From NCBI GenBank assembly GCA_021827245.1, contig JAKAWN010000083.1, forward strand, positions 1-19,101: 19,101 nt of DNA, written 5' to 3'. Positions 8,137-15,530 of this stretch are shown here, piece by piece. The notes below the pieces were generated by a model. It worked only from the letters and a program-made list of their open reading frames with translations, ran no database searches and had not been told where the DNA came from. How positions within the stretch are numbered: position 1 is the stretch's first letter; the number at the start of each line of letters is the position of its first letter. This DNA comes from Acidobacteriota bacterium (lineage in GTDB: Bacteria; Acidobacteriota; Terriglobia; UBA7540). A program made the position numbers and the translations under genes.

Positions 8137-10080
8137 ATGGAAAGGGTAGCGCGGCTCAAATTATTTCTCTGGATGTTCGTGGGATTAGCGGCGGCAGTTG
8201 CAACCGCGCGTTTTCTCTTCGGGCTTGGAGCGACCACGCACCTGTCCGATGGCACTCCCTGGGGTTTGTGGGTAGGCTTCGACGTCATGGGTGGCGTGGC
8301 GCTGGCCGCCGGGGGCTTTATCGTCACCGCAACGGTCTACATTTTCAACCTGGAAAAATACCATTCCATCGTCCGGCCGGCGGTTTTGACGGCCTTCCTT
8401 GGCTACGTCGCGGTCGTGGTTGGGCTGTTGTTCGATCTCGGGTTGCCCTGGCACATCTGGCACATGATCATTTATTGGAATCCGCACTCGCCGCTGTTTG
8501 AAGTCGGCTGGTGCGTGATGCTCTATCTCACCGTGCTGACCCTTGAGTTTTTCCCCGTGCCGGCAGAGGACTTTTCCGCGCTGGCGCGCGTGCGGCGCTT
8601 CCTGATCAAGTTCCGCATCCCTCTGGTGGTCGCGGGCATTGCGCTTTCCACTCTCCATCAGTCATCGCTGGGCTCACTCTTTCTGATCATGCCCTATCGC
8701 CTGTTCCCGCTTTGGTATTCGCCGATTCTACCTATTCTCTTTTTCGTCTCGGCTGTTGCGCTGGGATTGATGATGGTCATCCTTGAGAGCCATTTCACGG
8801 CATACCTCTACCGGAGGAAGCCGGAAACCCATTTGATGAACCCGCTGGGTATTGCAGCGCGCTGGGTGCTGATCCTCTATGTGATTCTTCGTTTCGGCGA
8901 TTTGGCGGTTCGCGGGCAACTGCACGATCTCGCAGGCGGGCAATGGCAGGTGAAGCTTTTCTGGTTTGAAATTGCGGTCATGGTAATCATCCCCCTTGTG
9001 TTGTTGTTCACCCCGCAATTCCAGACACAAACCAATTGGCAATGGGCTACGGCGGCCATCGCGACCACGGGCATTGTACTGAACCGCATTGACGTGGGCG
9101 GGTTGGCTGATCTCAGCCGTGGCAACAGGCTGTATCTGCCTGAATGGACCGAAATCGTGGTCAGCCTTGGGATTGTAGCGGCGGCGACACTGGTCTTTCT
9201 GTTTATGATCGAACATTTCAAGGTTTGGGAACAGAGACCTGCGGATCCGGCCGCCGACCCGCGCAAGCTGCCGGAGTTCAGCAAGGTCGGTTTCACCTGG
9301 CTGGGGACTCCGGCCATCGCCGGCCGCGTTAAGTACTCGCTGGCTTTTGTGATCGCAGCGGCTATCGGTTTCTTTTTCTTGAGCAACCCGCGTGCCGTCA
9401 GCCACGGCTTTGTGCCGACGCCGGTTCACCGGGCGCGCGGGGACGTGGTTTACCTCAATGCGAACCTTGCGAGTTACCAGAAGGGACAGCCGCAACCGGT
9501 AGGTAGCCATGACGGCATCCTGTACATCGACGGAGACCTGACGGATTGGGGCGTCACCTTTTACCACCAGAAGGAGATTGATCGCAACGGGGGTGCGAAG
9601 TCGTGTGTCATCTGCCACCACATGAATATGCCTCATGACCAGGACTCTGGCTGCTACGAATGTCACAGGGACATGTATCTGCCGACCGATTCGTTCCGGC
9701 ATGACTGGCACGCATCGCCGAGCGGAGCGAACCTTGCCTGCGTGGAATGCCACGCCCAGGGATACGCTCGAACCTCTGCACATGTAAAGCCTTGTGTGGA
9801 TTGCCACAAGCACCTCATTCCCGCCGGAGCCACGATCAAGATCAAGACCTACATGGCGCCTTCGTATGTGGACGCCATGCACGAGCTCTGCATAGGATGC
9901 CACGCCAAGGTTGCGCTCAAGGAGAACAAGCCGGCTATTGCCCAGTGCGCCGAATGTCACAAGGGGAAATTGAATTACTACGAAGCCGAACAATTACTGT
10001 ACCGCCGGCGGGCGTTGGCGGGGCGCCTGGTTGTGCTGCCTCCAGCCAGTGTTGAAGACCCGTTGTTGGACATTAAATGA
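8137..10080 (+). CDS. NrfD-family membrane protein fused to a hexahaem cytochrome c domain (HmcC-like)
   Basis: This is a 647-residue fusion. Residues 1 to about 425 form an NrfD/HmcC-like integral membrane domain with about ten hydrophobic segments, the last near 402-420. After a linker, residues 489-610 carry six CXXCH sites at C490-H494, C506-H510, C535-H539, C553-H557, C585-H589 and C604-H608. Extra histidines (HH after the first site, and FRHDWH near 525) could be distal ligands. The haem domain must be periplasmic for haem c attachment. In Hmc and Tmc complexes the multihaem cytochrome is a separate secreted subunit; here it is covalently attached to the quinone-interacting membrane subunit. 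GGAGGA at 8127-8132 precedes the ATG, and the preceding stop abuts it (TAAATG). Direction of electron flow cannot be read from sequence. Confidence 0.9.
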   Translation: MERVARLKLFLWMFVGLAAAVATARFLFGLGATTHLSDGTPWGLWVGFDVMGGVALAAGGFIVTATVYIFNLEKYHSIVRPAVLTAFLGYVAVVVGLLFDLGLPWHIWHMIIYWNPHSPLFEVGWCVMLYLTVLTLEFFPVPAEDFSALARVRRFLIKFRIPLVVAGIALSTLHQSSLGSLFLIMPYRLFPLWYSPILPILFFVSAVALGLMMVILESHFTAYLYRRKPETHLMNPLGIAARWVLILYVILRFGDLAVRGQLHDLAGGQWQVKLFWFEIAVMVIIPLVLLFTPQFQTQTNWQWATAAIATTGIVLNRIDVGGLADLSRGNRLYLPEWTEIVVSLGIVAAATLVFLFMIEHFKVWEQRPADPAADPRKLPEFSKVGFTWLGTPAIAGRVKYSLAFVIAAAIGFFFLSNPRAVSHGFVPTPVHRARGDVVYLNANLASYQKGQPQPVGSHDGILYIDGDLTDWGVTFYHQKEIDRNGGAKSCVICHHMNMPHDQDSGCYECHRDMYLPTDSFRHDWHASPSGANLACVECHAQGYARTSAHVKPCVDCHKHLIPAGATIKIKTYMAPSYVDAMHELCIGCHAKVALKENKPAIAQCAECHKGKLNYYEAEQLLYRRRALAGRLVVLPPASVEDPLLDIK

Positions 10081-10104
10081 ATTTACACCGAAAGGAGATT
10101 TGAT

Positions 10105-11373
10105 ATGAGCCGACTCGTACCACCCCATGGAAGTCCTGAGCTGAAGCCCCTGCTTCTGAATCAGGAGCAAAGGAAGGAGGAAGCCAAGCGGGCCAAGGGC
10201 CTGAAAAAGGTCCCAATGACCAGCCGTGAGACCGGTGACCTGATCATGATGGGTATCGGTGCGTTCACTCCGCTCGACGGCTTCATGGGAAAAGATGACT
10301 GGAAAAATTGCTGCGAGCGGTTCGCGCTGCCCAGCAGGAAGGACCTTTTCTGGCCCATCCCCATCACTTTGTCCGCTACTGAAGACTTGGCGAAATCCAT
10401 TTCCATCGGCGAGGAGGTGGCCCTTTGGGACACTGAAACGGAAGAGCTGATGGGAACGATGAAGGTCAGCGAGAAATACAGCATTGATAAAGAACACGAA
10501 TGCCAAGAGGTATTTAAGACGGCGGATCCCGCGCACCCCGGCGTCCAGAAGGTGATGGAACAGCCTCCCGTTAATCTGGCTGGTCCCGTCAAGGTGCTTT
10601 CGGAATCGTTCTTTCCGGAAGAATTTGAAGGGATTTACCAGACTCCCGCGGAAGCCCGCAAGCTTTTTGAACAGCGGAACTGGAGCACGGTTGCGGCGCT
10701 TCAGCTTCGCAACCCGATGCACAATTCTCATGCCTACCTGGCCTGGATTGCCATTGAGGTCTGCGACGGAGTCTATATCCACCAGTTGCTGGGCAAGCTC
10801 AAGCCGGGTGATATTCCGGCTGACGTTCGCGTGCGCGCCATCGATGCGCTCGTCAATAATTATTTCCGCAAGGACCGCGTGATTCAGGGCGGCTACCCCA
10901 TGGAGATGAGGTATGCAGGGCCTCGTGAGGCTCTTCTGCACGCCGTCTTTCGGCAGAACTATGGGTGCTCGCATCTGATCGTGGGCCGTGACCACGCTGG
11001 AGTCGGCAACTACTACGGCCCCTTCGATGCCCAGACGATTTTCCACGAGGTGCCGGCCGGTGCGCTCGCCATCCACCCTCTCGCCATGGACTGGACGTTC
11101 TACTGCTTCGACTGCAAGAGCATGGCCTCAATGAAGACCTGCCCGCACGAAAGCAAGGCCGTCATCGACGAGAACGGGAACTATAAGGGTGGCGCCAGAC
11201 TGCTGCTCTCCGGAACCCTGCTTCGCAAACTGATGAGCGAAGGAAAACCGGTTCCGCCGGAGTTCTCCAAGCCGGAAGTGATCGCGATCCTCAAAGATTA
11301 CTACGATCACCTCGAGGAAAAAGTGGAAGTTAAGCTCCACAACGCAGCAACCGGCGAGGCGGCCAGTAAGTGA
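10105..11373 (+). CDS. sat: Sulfate adenylyltransferase (ATP sulfurylase)
   Basis: Sat converts sulfate and ATP to adenosine 5'-phosphosulfate (APS) and pyrophosphate, the first step of dissimilatory sulfate reduction, or runs in reverse in sulfur oxidizers. The 422 residues match the single-domain Sat family, with no fused APS kinase. Active-site motifs are Q200-L-R202-N-P with H206-x2-H209, and G294-R-D-H-A-G299. A cysteine group C334-x2-C337-x8-C346-P-H348 resembles the zinc site described in Thermus thermophilus Sat, although the fourth ligand spacing is not identical. AAAGGAG at 10091-10097 is an excellent ribosome site for the ATG. It lies 24 bp after the redox-complex genes, so it is probably in the same transcript. 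No promoter is evident in the gap. Confidence 0.97.
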   Translation: MSRLVPPHGSPELKPLLLNQEQRKEEAKRAKGLKKVPMTSRETGDLIMMGIGAFTPLDGFMGKDDWKNCCERFALPSRKDLFWPIPITLSATEDLAKSISIGEEVALWDTETEELMGTMKVSEKYSIDKEHECQEVFKTADPAHPGVQKVMEQPPVNLAGPVKVLSESFFPEEFEGIYQTPAEARKLFEQRNWSTVAALQLRNPMHNSHAYLAWIAIEVCDGVYIHQLLGKLKPGDIPADVRVRAIDALVNNYFRKDRVIQGGYPMEMRYAGPREALLHAVFRQNYGCSHLIVGRDHAGVGNYYGPFDAQTIFHEVPAGALAIHPLAMDWTFYCFDCKSMASMKTCPHESKAVIDENGNYKGGARLLLSGTLLRKLMSEGKPVPPEFSKPEVIAILKDYYDHLEEKVEVKLHNAATGEAASK

Positions 11374-11442
11374 TCGCCGTAAGCGTACACTCGTGCTCCT
11401 GCCCATGAGTCCGCAGACCATTGTTCTACGGAGGGACTCACG

Positions 11443-12273
11443 ATGTCGGCATTGCTCTTCTTGTTTCTGGTAGCCACAGGCGCATTTGCTGCCGGCATCG
11501 TGGGGGCCTTGACCGGCGAAGGGGGAGGAATCCTTCTGGTCCCCACCTTGGTGCTGATTTTCGGTGTCAATATGCACAATGCCGCCGGAGCATCCATCAT
11601 CGCGGTCATGATGACGTCCACGGCGGCCACGATCGCGTTCTTAACTCAAGGCTACACCAACCTGCGAATCGCCATGTTCCTCCAGCTCACTTCCATCGCT
11701 GGTGGTGTCGCCGGCGCCCTGCTGGTCGCGCTGATTCCCACATCTGCGCTCAAAATAACCTTTGGCCTGGTACTGCTCTTTTCCAGCTATCTGTCCTTTC
11801 GCCGAAAGGAAGAAGCCGAAACCGGCCGCCCTTCCGATCCGCTGGCGTTACGCCTGCACATGGAAAGCAGCTACCCCGCTCTTGGGGGCTGGCGGTCGTA
11901 CAAGGTTTCCCGGGTAATTCCCAGTGCCCTTCTGATGAGCATCGCGGGAATCATCTCCGGGCTGTTGGGGATCGGCGCGGGAGCGGTCAACGTTCTGGTG
12001 ATGGACCAGTCGATGAAACTGCCTTACAAGGTTTCAGCCAGCACAAGCAATTTCATGGTTGGGATCACGGCTGCGGCCAGCGCCGGCATTTACTTTCATC
12101 GGGGTTATGTTGACCCGGTGCTAACCATGCCGGTTGTGCTGGGAATCCTCGCGGGCGCAATCGTTGGCGCCAGACTCTTGATGAGAATAAGAGTCAAACC
12201 GTTGAGGATATTTTTCAGCTTTCTCGTGCTCGTCGCAGCCCTTGAGATGATCTATAAGGGGCTGTTTGCGTGA
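11443..12273 (+). CDS. TauE/SafE family permease, copy 1
   Basis: This 276-residue membrane protein is of the TauE/SafE family, whose characterised members are linked to export of sulfite, sulfoacetate or related anions. It has the two-repeat architecture: a glycine-rich motif near the start of each half (GALTGEGGG in the first, SGLLGIGAGAVN in the second) and about eight helices. The halves are joined by a hydrophilic loop of about 40 residues (FRRKEEAETGRPSDPLA through GGWRSYKV) that is also kept in copies 2 and 4. GGAGGG at 11430-11435 precedes the ATG. It follows sat by 69 bp. Sulfite export is an inference from the dsr/sat context; the actual substrate is not shown by sequence. Confidence 0.9.
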   Translation: MSALLFLFLVATGAFAAGIVGALTGEGGGILLVPTLVLIFGVNMHNAAGASIIAVMMTSTAATIAFLTQGYTNLRIAMFLQLTSIAGGVAGALLVALIPTSALKITFGLVLLFSSYLSFRRKEEAETGRPSDPLALRLHMESSYPALGGWRSYKVSRVIPSALLMSIAGIISGLLGIGAGAVNVLVMDQSMKLPYKVSASTSNFMVGITAAASAGIYFHRGYVDPVLTMPVVLGILAGAIVGARLLMRIRVKPLRIFFSFLVLVAALEMIYKGLFA

Positions 12274-12332
12274 GGATTCTTGGAGTGAAGCACGACAAGT
12301 TCGTGGGGATGAGCTTATGAAGGAGACTCCCG

Positions 12333-13169
12333 ATGTCGACCTCTCTAATCCTGATCCTGATGGCATTTGGCTCGTTTGCCACCGGCGTCGTGGGAGCGCT
12401 GACCGGCCTCGGAGGAGGGATCATCCTGGTTCCGATGTTGGTGTTGATTTTCCATATCCACATCCGCTATGCCGCCGGCGCTTCACTCATCGCAGTGATC
12501 GCAACTTCTTCGGGTGCGGCGGCCGCCTTTCTGAGCGAAGGCTACACCAACCTGCGCGTCGGCATGTTCCTCCAAGTCACGTCCATAGCGGGCGGCATTG
12601 TGGGAGCGTTCCTGTTGGCACTTGTGCCAGTCCCGGCACTCATGACAGGGTTTGGCCTGATCCTACTCTATTCCGGCTACCTGTCCTTTCGCCGGAAGGA
12701 AGGAAGAGAGGCGGGTCGGCCATCCGACCCCCTGGCCGTGCGCCTGCACATGGAAGGCAGCTATCCGTCTGCCCGCGGCTGGGAGTCCTACAAGGTATTC
12801 CGCGTTATTCCCTCTTTCCTCTTGATGGGTGCGGCGGGGATCGTTTCGGGGCTTCTGGGGATTGGTGCTGGGGCGGTGAACGTCCTGGCCATGGATCAGG
12901 TCATGCGGCTTCCCTACAAGGTTTCAACCAGCACGAGCAACTTCATGATTGGGATCACGGCTGCAGCCAGCGCGGGCATTTACCTTCACCATGGCTACAT
13001 CGACCCGGTGCTGGCGATGCCCGTCATGCTGGGTGTTTTCGGGGGCGCCGTGGTGGGAGCGCGGCTCCTGATGTTTCTGCGTGCAAAACCGTTGCGCGTC
13101 TTTTTCAGCGTGATTGTTCTGATCATGGCTATCGAGATGATCTATAAGGGCTTGATGCGATGGCAGTAA
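12333..13169 (+). CDS. TauE/SafE family permease, copy 2
   Basis: This 278-residue paralogue of copy 1 aligns with it along its whole length without obvious gaps, including the glycine motifs GALTGLGGG and SGLLGIGAGAVN, the central FRRKEGREAGRPSDP loop and the C-terminal KPLRVFFS...EMIYKGL tail. The ATG at 12333 has AAGGAG at 12320-12325. A larger frame in another phase across the same region is a shadow. The gene lies 59 bp after copy 1, and its stop overlaps the DUF1634 gene by 10 nt. That overlap suggests copy 2 and the DUF1634 protein are made together and may form one transporter. The substrate is unproven; sulfite is the contextual guess. Confidence 0.9.
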   Translation: MSTSLILILMAFGSFATGVVGALTGLGGGIILVPMLVLIFHIHIRYAAGASLIAVIATSSGAAAAFLSEGYTNLRVGMFLQVTSIAGGIVGAFLLALVPVPALMTGFGLILLYSGYLSFRRKEGREAGRPSDPLAVRLHMEGSYPSARGWESYKVFRVIPSFLLMGAAGIVSGLLGIGAGAVNVLAMDQVMRLPYKVSTSTSNFMIGITAAASAGIYLHHGYIDPVLAMPVMLGVFGGAVVGARLLMFLRAKPLRVFFSVIVLIMAIEMIYKGLMRWQ

Positions 13170-13531
13170 TTAGACGAATGGAGAAGCTGATTGGGCTGGT
13201 GCTGCTGGTGGGGGTATTGGCTTCGGCAGGCATCGTTCTTTTTGGCGGCGTACTTTACATGTGGCGACACGGCGAAACTCCTGTCCACTATCGCATTTTC
13301 CGCGGCGAACCGTCCGACCTCAGGAGCCTCGAAGGCATTTGGAAAGATTTTGGAGAAGGGTCCGCCAGGGGTGCCATCCAGTTGGGACTGATGCTGTTGG
13401 TAGGCGTGCAACTGATTCGGGTCGCATTGACGGGTCTTCTCTTCCTGCTGAACCGGGACAGGGTTTTTGTGGTCATTACCTTCCTGGTCTTTGCCATGTT
13501 AACTTATGCGCTCTTTTTCGCCGGTGGTTGA
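13160..13531 (+). CDS. DUF1634 family small membrane protein
   Basis: This 123-residue protein has three hydrophobic segments, at about 11-34, 68-92 and 99-120, and a polar loop between the first two (WRHGETPVHYRIFRGEP). Length, topology and position match the DUF1634 family, whose members are commonly encoded next to TauE/SafE permeases. Its molecular role is unknown; it may be an accessory subunit of the permease. The ATG at 13160 overlaps the TauE copy 2 stop by 10 nt. ATG 13178 would shorten the protein by six residues and neither start has a strong ribosome site, so translational coupling to TauE is likely. It is present only once, although the neighbouring genes are duplicated. Confidence 0.8.
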   Translation: MAVIRRMEKLIGLVLLVGVLASAGIVLFGGVLYMWRHGETPVHYRIFRGEPSDLRSLEGIWKDFGEGSARGAIQLGLMLLVGVQLIRVALTGLLFLLNRDRVFVVITFLVFAMLTYALFFAGG

Positions 13532-13587
13532 TGGTCGCCGGAAGCCAATTCCAAGGCGATGTCCACCTTTGGATTGGCAAGTAACTT

Positions 13588-13597
13588 AAAGGAGGTG
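13588..13597 (+). promoter_or_regulatory. Strong ribosome binding site that sets the kinase copy 1 start
   Basis: AAAGGAGGTG is nearly a full complement of the 16S rRNA 3' end and lies 6 nt before ATG 13604. It excludes the in-frame upstream ATG at 13559 as the main start. Confidence 0.75.
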
Positions 13598-13603
13598 CTG
13601 GCT

Positions 13604-14446
13604 ATGGCCATTGTGACGATATCGCGGGGTTCAATGAGTGGCGGAGAGGCCCTGGCGAATTGCCTGGCCGCCAAATTGGGATATCCGATTCTCGGCCGGG
13701 AAGTCTTGGTGGAAGCTGCGGCAAGACTGGGCGTCCCGGAAGAGATGCTACGGGAAAAGATTCAGACCAGTGTGGGCCTTATCGAAAGGCTGACGAGAGA
13801 CAGGCGTGTCTATCTGGCTGCGCTGCAATCTGCTCTGGCGGACAAATGTGTTTCTGGAGATCTGATCTATCATGGTAACGCCGGCCACTTCCTGCTGAAG
13901 GACGTGCCGAACGTATTGAGAGTGCGGCTAATTTCCCCAATGGCGATGAGGATTCGTGCTGTTGTGGAACAGCAAGGACTCACTTCTGAGGCGGCCGAGG
14001 AATACATCCGGTACGTTGACCAGGAACGGATTGAATGGACCAAGTTCGTCTACGGCGTCGATTGGCGCGACCCAAGAAATTACGACGTCGTCGTTAACCT
14101 GCAGAGAATTAGCCTCGAGAGCGCCTGCGCAATGTTGTCCGGGATCTTGACGACTCCGGCTTATGCGACCACAGAAGAGGTGAAAAAGAAGCTTAAGGAT
14201 TTTGCTTTGGGATGCAGAGTAAAAGTTGCGCTGGTTGCCAAACCCATATGCCAGCGTTGCCTGTTCGATGTCCGTGCGGACGATGGGATGGTTGAGATTT
14301 ACTGGCAGCCGGGCGCTACGGGAGCTTCTTCAAAACCTTCGAGCACAATTGAAGAGGACATCAAGCGGGCGGCTGAGAAGGTGGAGGGGGTAAAGCAAGT
14401 AGTGGTGCATTTCGGAGAATCGAGCAGTTCCGGCAAAGCGGCATGA
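13604..14446 (+). CDS. Cytidylate kinase-like P-loop protein with BON-like C-terminus, copy 1
   Basis: This 280-residue protein begins with the P-loop region of the cytidylate kinase-like family (Pfam Cytidylate_kin2 type): ISRGSMSGGEA at residues 6-16. The motif has the glycines and serine but, as in that family, not the usual Walker A GKS/T lysine. The family core runs to about residue 200 (conserved WTKFVYGVDWRDPRNYD). Residues about 215-275 resemble a BON domain, with DVRADDGMVEIY and, after a helix, VEGVKQVVVHF. The start at 13604 is fixed by the near-perfect ribosome site AAAGGAGGTG (13588-13597); an earlier in-frame ATG at 13559 lacks one. No signal or helices are seen, so it is likely cytoplasmic. 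Function is unknown; a nucleotide-binding partner or regulator of the adjacent permeases is one possibility. Confidence 0.8.
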   Translation: MAIVTISRGSMSGGEALANCLAAKLGYPILGREVLVEAAARLGVPEEMLREKIQTSVGLIERLTRDRRVYLAALQSALADKCVSGDLIYHGNAGHFLLKDVPNVLRVRLISPMAMRIRAVVEQQGLTSEAAEEYIRYVDQERIEWTKFVYGVDWRDPRNYDVVVNLQRISLESACAMLSGILTTPAYATTEEVKKKLKDFALGCRVKVALVAKPICQRCLFDVRADDGMVEIYWQPGATGASSKPSSTIEEDIKRAAEKVEGVKQVVVHFGESSSSGKAA

Positions 14447-14454
14447 GCGGTAAG

Positions 14455-14476
14455 CGCGAAAAAGCCGATTTTCGCG
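14455..14476 (+). terminator. Hairpin after kinase copy 1, possible weak terminator
   Basis: CGCGAAAA (14455-14462) pairs perfectly with TTTTCGCG (14469-14476) around a 6-nt loop, starting 9 nt after the kinase copy 1 stop. There is no T-run after the stem (GAATG follows), so it is not a canonical rho-independent terminator. It could be an RNA processing or stabilising structure, or partial attenuator, separating the first TauE-kinase module from the second. Confidence 0.35.
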
Positions 14477-14569
14477 AATGAAGTCTCACGGAGGCATGAT
14501 CATGGCATCTCTCCGTAAACCTTGGGAGTTTGGATACACGCTGTTGGAGAATATACAAACTTTCCGCAG

Positions 14570-14598
14570 GGCGGTTCCATTGAAAGCAGGGAGTCGCC
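14570..14598 (+). promoter_or_regulatory. Possible leader hairpin upstream of TauE copy 3
   Basis: GGCGGTTCC (14570-14578) can pair with GGAGTCGCC (14590-14598) as RNA, nine pairs including two G-U, around an 11-nt loop. A second GC stem, CCGCC (14623-14627) with GGCGG (14634-14638), follows and lies 22 nt before the ribosome site GGAG. Two closely spaced stems in a leader are suggestive of RNA-level control, but stems of this size also arise by chance in GC-rich DNA. Confidence 0.25.
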
Positions 14599-14671
14599 GG
14601 CCGGGACTGGAGGCTATTGGTGCCGCCGGGCGAGGCGGTTCACAGGCGACCACTGCGAATGGAGTTTCGGG

Positions 14672-15508
14672 ATGGCTACGTGGGCGTTCACCTTATATGC
14701 TCTCGTGGGATCGATGCTCGCGGGTTCCATCGGGGTATTGCTCGGGACAGGCGGAGGAAGTGTCCTCGTGCCTCTGTTGATCCTGTTTTTCCACGTCAAC
14801 GCCCACTATGCGGTGGGAGCGTCGCTCATTTGTGTAATAGTAGCCTCATCGACCGGGGCTGCTGCTTACATTCGAGAGGGTTACGCCAATCTGCGGATCG
14901 CAATGATCCTTGTGGCTGTCGCGGTGGCAGGAGGAGTGGCCGGCGCGTTGATTTCGGGACGCTTGGCCCCGGAAATGATCACCGTTACTTTTGGCGCGTT
15001 CCTCGTAGTCTGTGGTGTTCTCTCCTGGCAGCATCGGAGGGAAATCGTGCAGACTGCTCCTTCTGACCCGCTAGTTGTCCACTTGAGCATGGAGGGCAGT
15101 TATCCCTCCACCGGAGGCTGGCAACCATACAAGGTGTATCACGTGATCTGCGCCTTGGGCGCAATGGTCTTCGCTGGCATACTTGCTGGCCTTCTTGGCA
15201 TTGGAGCCGGTGTAGTGAATGTATTGGTGATGGACCGGATCATGCAGCTACCGTACAAAGTTTCGAGCACCACAAGTAATTTCATGACCGGAATTACGGC
15301 AGCCGGCGGCGCCGGTATTCACCTCAAGGAAGGTTTTATTTCCCCGAGCCTTGTCATGCCGGTGATGCTAGGAGTTCTCCTGGGAGCCAGCGGTGGAGCG
15401 CGGATCTTGCCGGCAGCCAAGTCACAGTCGTTAAGGGTCTTGTTCAGCGCCTTTGTATTCATCATGGCGGTTGAGATGGTTTACCGAGGGTCCGTCGGGA
15501 GGCTATAA
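14672..15508 (+). CDS. TauE/SafE family permease, copy 3
   Basis: This is the third TauE/SafE paralogue, 278 residues from the ATG at 14672, the same length as copies 2 and 4. GGAG at 14661-14664 serves that ATG. The frame is open upstream to an ATG at 14522, but the extra 50 residues (WCRRARRF-like, no homology to the other copies) look untranslated. It is the most divergent copy. The glycine motifs read GVLLGTGGG and AGLLGIGAGVVN, and the central loop is altered (SWQHRREIVQTAPSDP instead of FRRKE...RPSDP). The C-terminal tail reads SLRVLFSAFVFIMAVEMVY. Divergence could mean a different substrate. It is preceded by a 225 bp leader that can form hairpins and followed by the remnant of another copy. 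Confidence 0.87.
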   Translation: MATWAFTLYALVGSMLAGSIGVLLGTGGGSVLVPLLILFFHVNAHYAVGASLICVIVASSTGAAAYIREGYANLRIAMILVAVAVAGGVAGALISGRLAPEMITVTFGAFLVVCGVLSWQHRREIVQTAPSDPLVVHLSMEGSYPSTGGWQPYKVYHVICALGAMVFAGILAGLLGIGAGVVNVLVMDRIMQLPYKVSSTTSNFMTGITAAGGAGIHLKEGFISPSLVMPVMLGVLLGASGGARILPAAKSQSLRVLFSAFVFIMAVEMVYRGSVGRL

Positions 15509-15530
15509 GAACGGCCTCCAAAAGTTCGTG

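Larger units (their letters stand above)
14447..14671 (+). other. Non-coding leader between kinase copy 1 and TauE copy 3, with hairpins
   Basis: This 225 bp gap is the longest break in the gene train so far. It holds a perfect 8 bp hairpin near its 5' end and two further GC-rich hairpins, at 14570-14598 and 14622-14639, just before the TauE copy 3 ribosome site. An open frame from 14478 (ribosome-site-like GGAGG at 14491-14495, then ATGs) runs into TauE copy 3 out of phase, but its product resembles nothing I recognise. No riboswitch consensus that I know matches. Confidence 0.5.

Noticed and set aside
8728..9993. A 421-codon open frame on the minus strand
   Set aside because: It is entirely antisense to the NrfD-cytochrome gene, rich in His/Arg/Gln as expected from the complement of a GC-biased gene, and has no recognisable domain.
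9994..11076. A 360-codon minus-strand open frame opposite sat
   Set aside because: Sat is certain on the plus strand by its active-site motifs; the antisense product has no family resemblance.
12266..13147. A 293-codon plus-strand frame overlapping TauE copy 2
   Set aside because: Out of phase with the clear TauE frame, rich in Arg/Pro/Gly, with no domain; a codon-bias shadow. The same applies to 15604-16392 over TauE copy 4 and 11421-12113 over copy 1.
13604..14446. Calling the kinase-like genes cmk (cytidylate kinase)
   Set aside because: The N-terminal P-loop is of the cytidylate kinase-like type, but the Walker A lysine is absent, the C-terminal part looks BON-like, and two copies sit beside transporters. 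The housekeeping name would be misleading.
13604..14446. Calling the kinase-like genes APS kinase (cysC) because of the nearby sat
   Set aside because: No CysC P-loop (GxSGxGKS/T) or APS-binding signature is present.
14478..14780. A 100-codon frame with a GGAGG ahead of an internal ATG, before TauE copy 3
   Set aside because: It runs out of phase into TauE copy 3 and the product has no hydrophobic pattern or motif I recognise. A short real peptide cannot be excluded, but the evidence is too weak to call.
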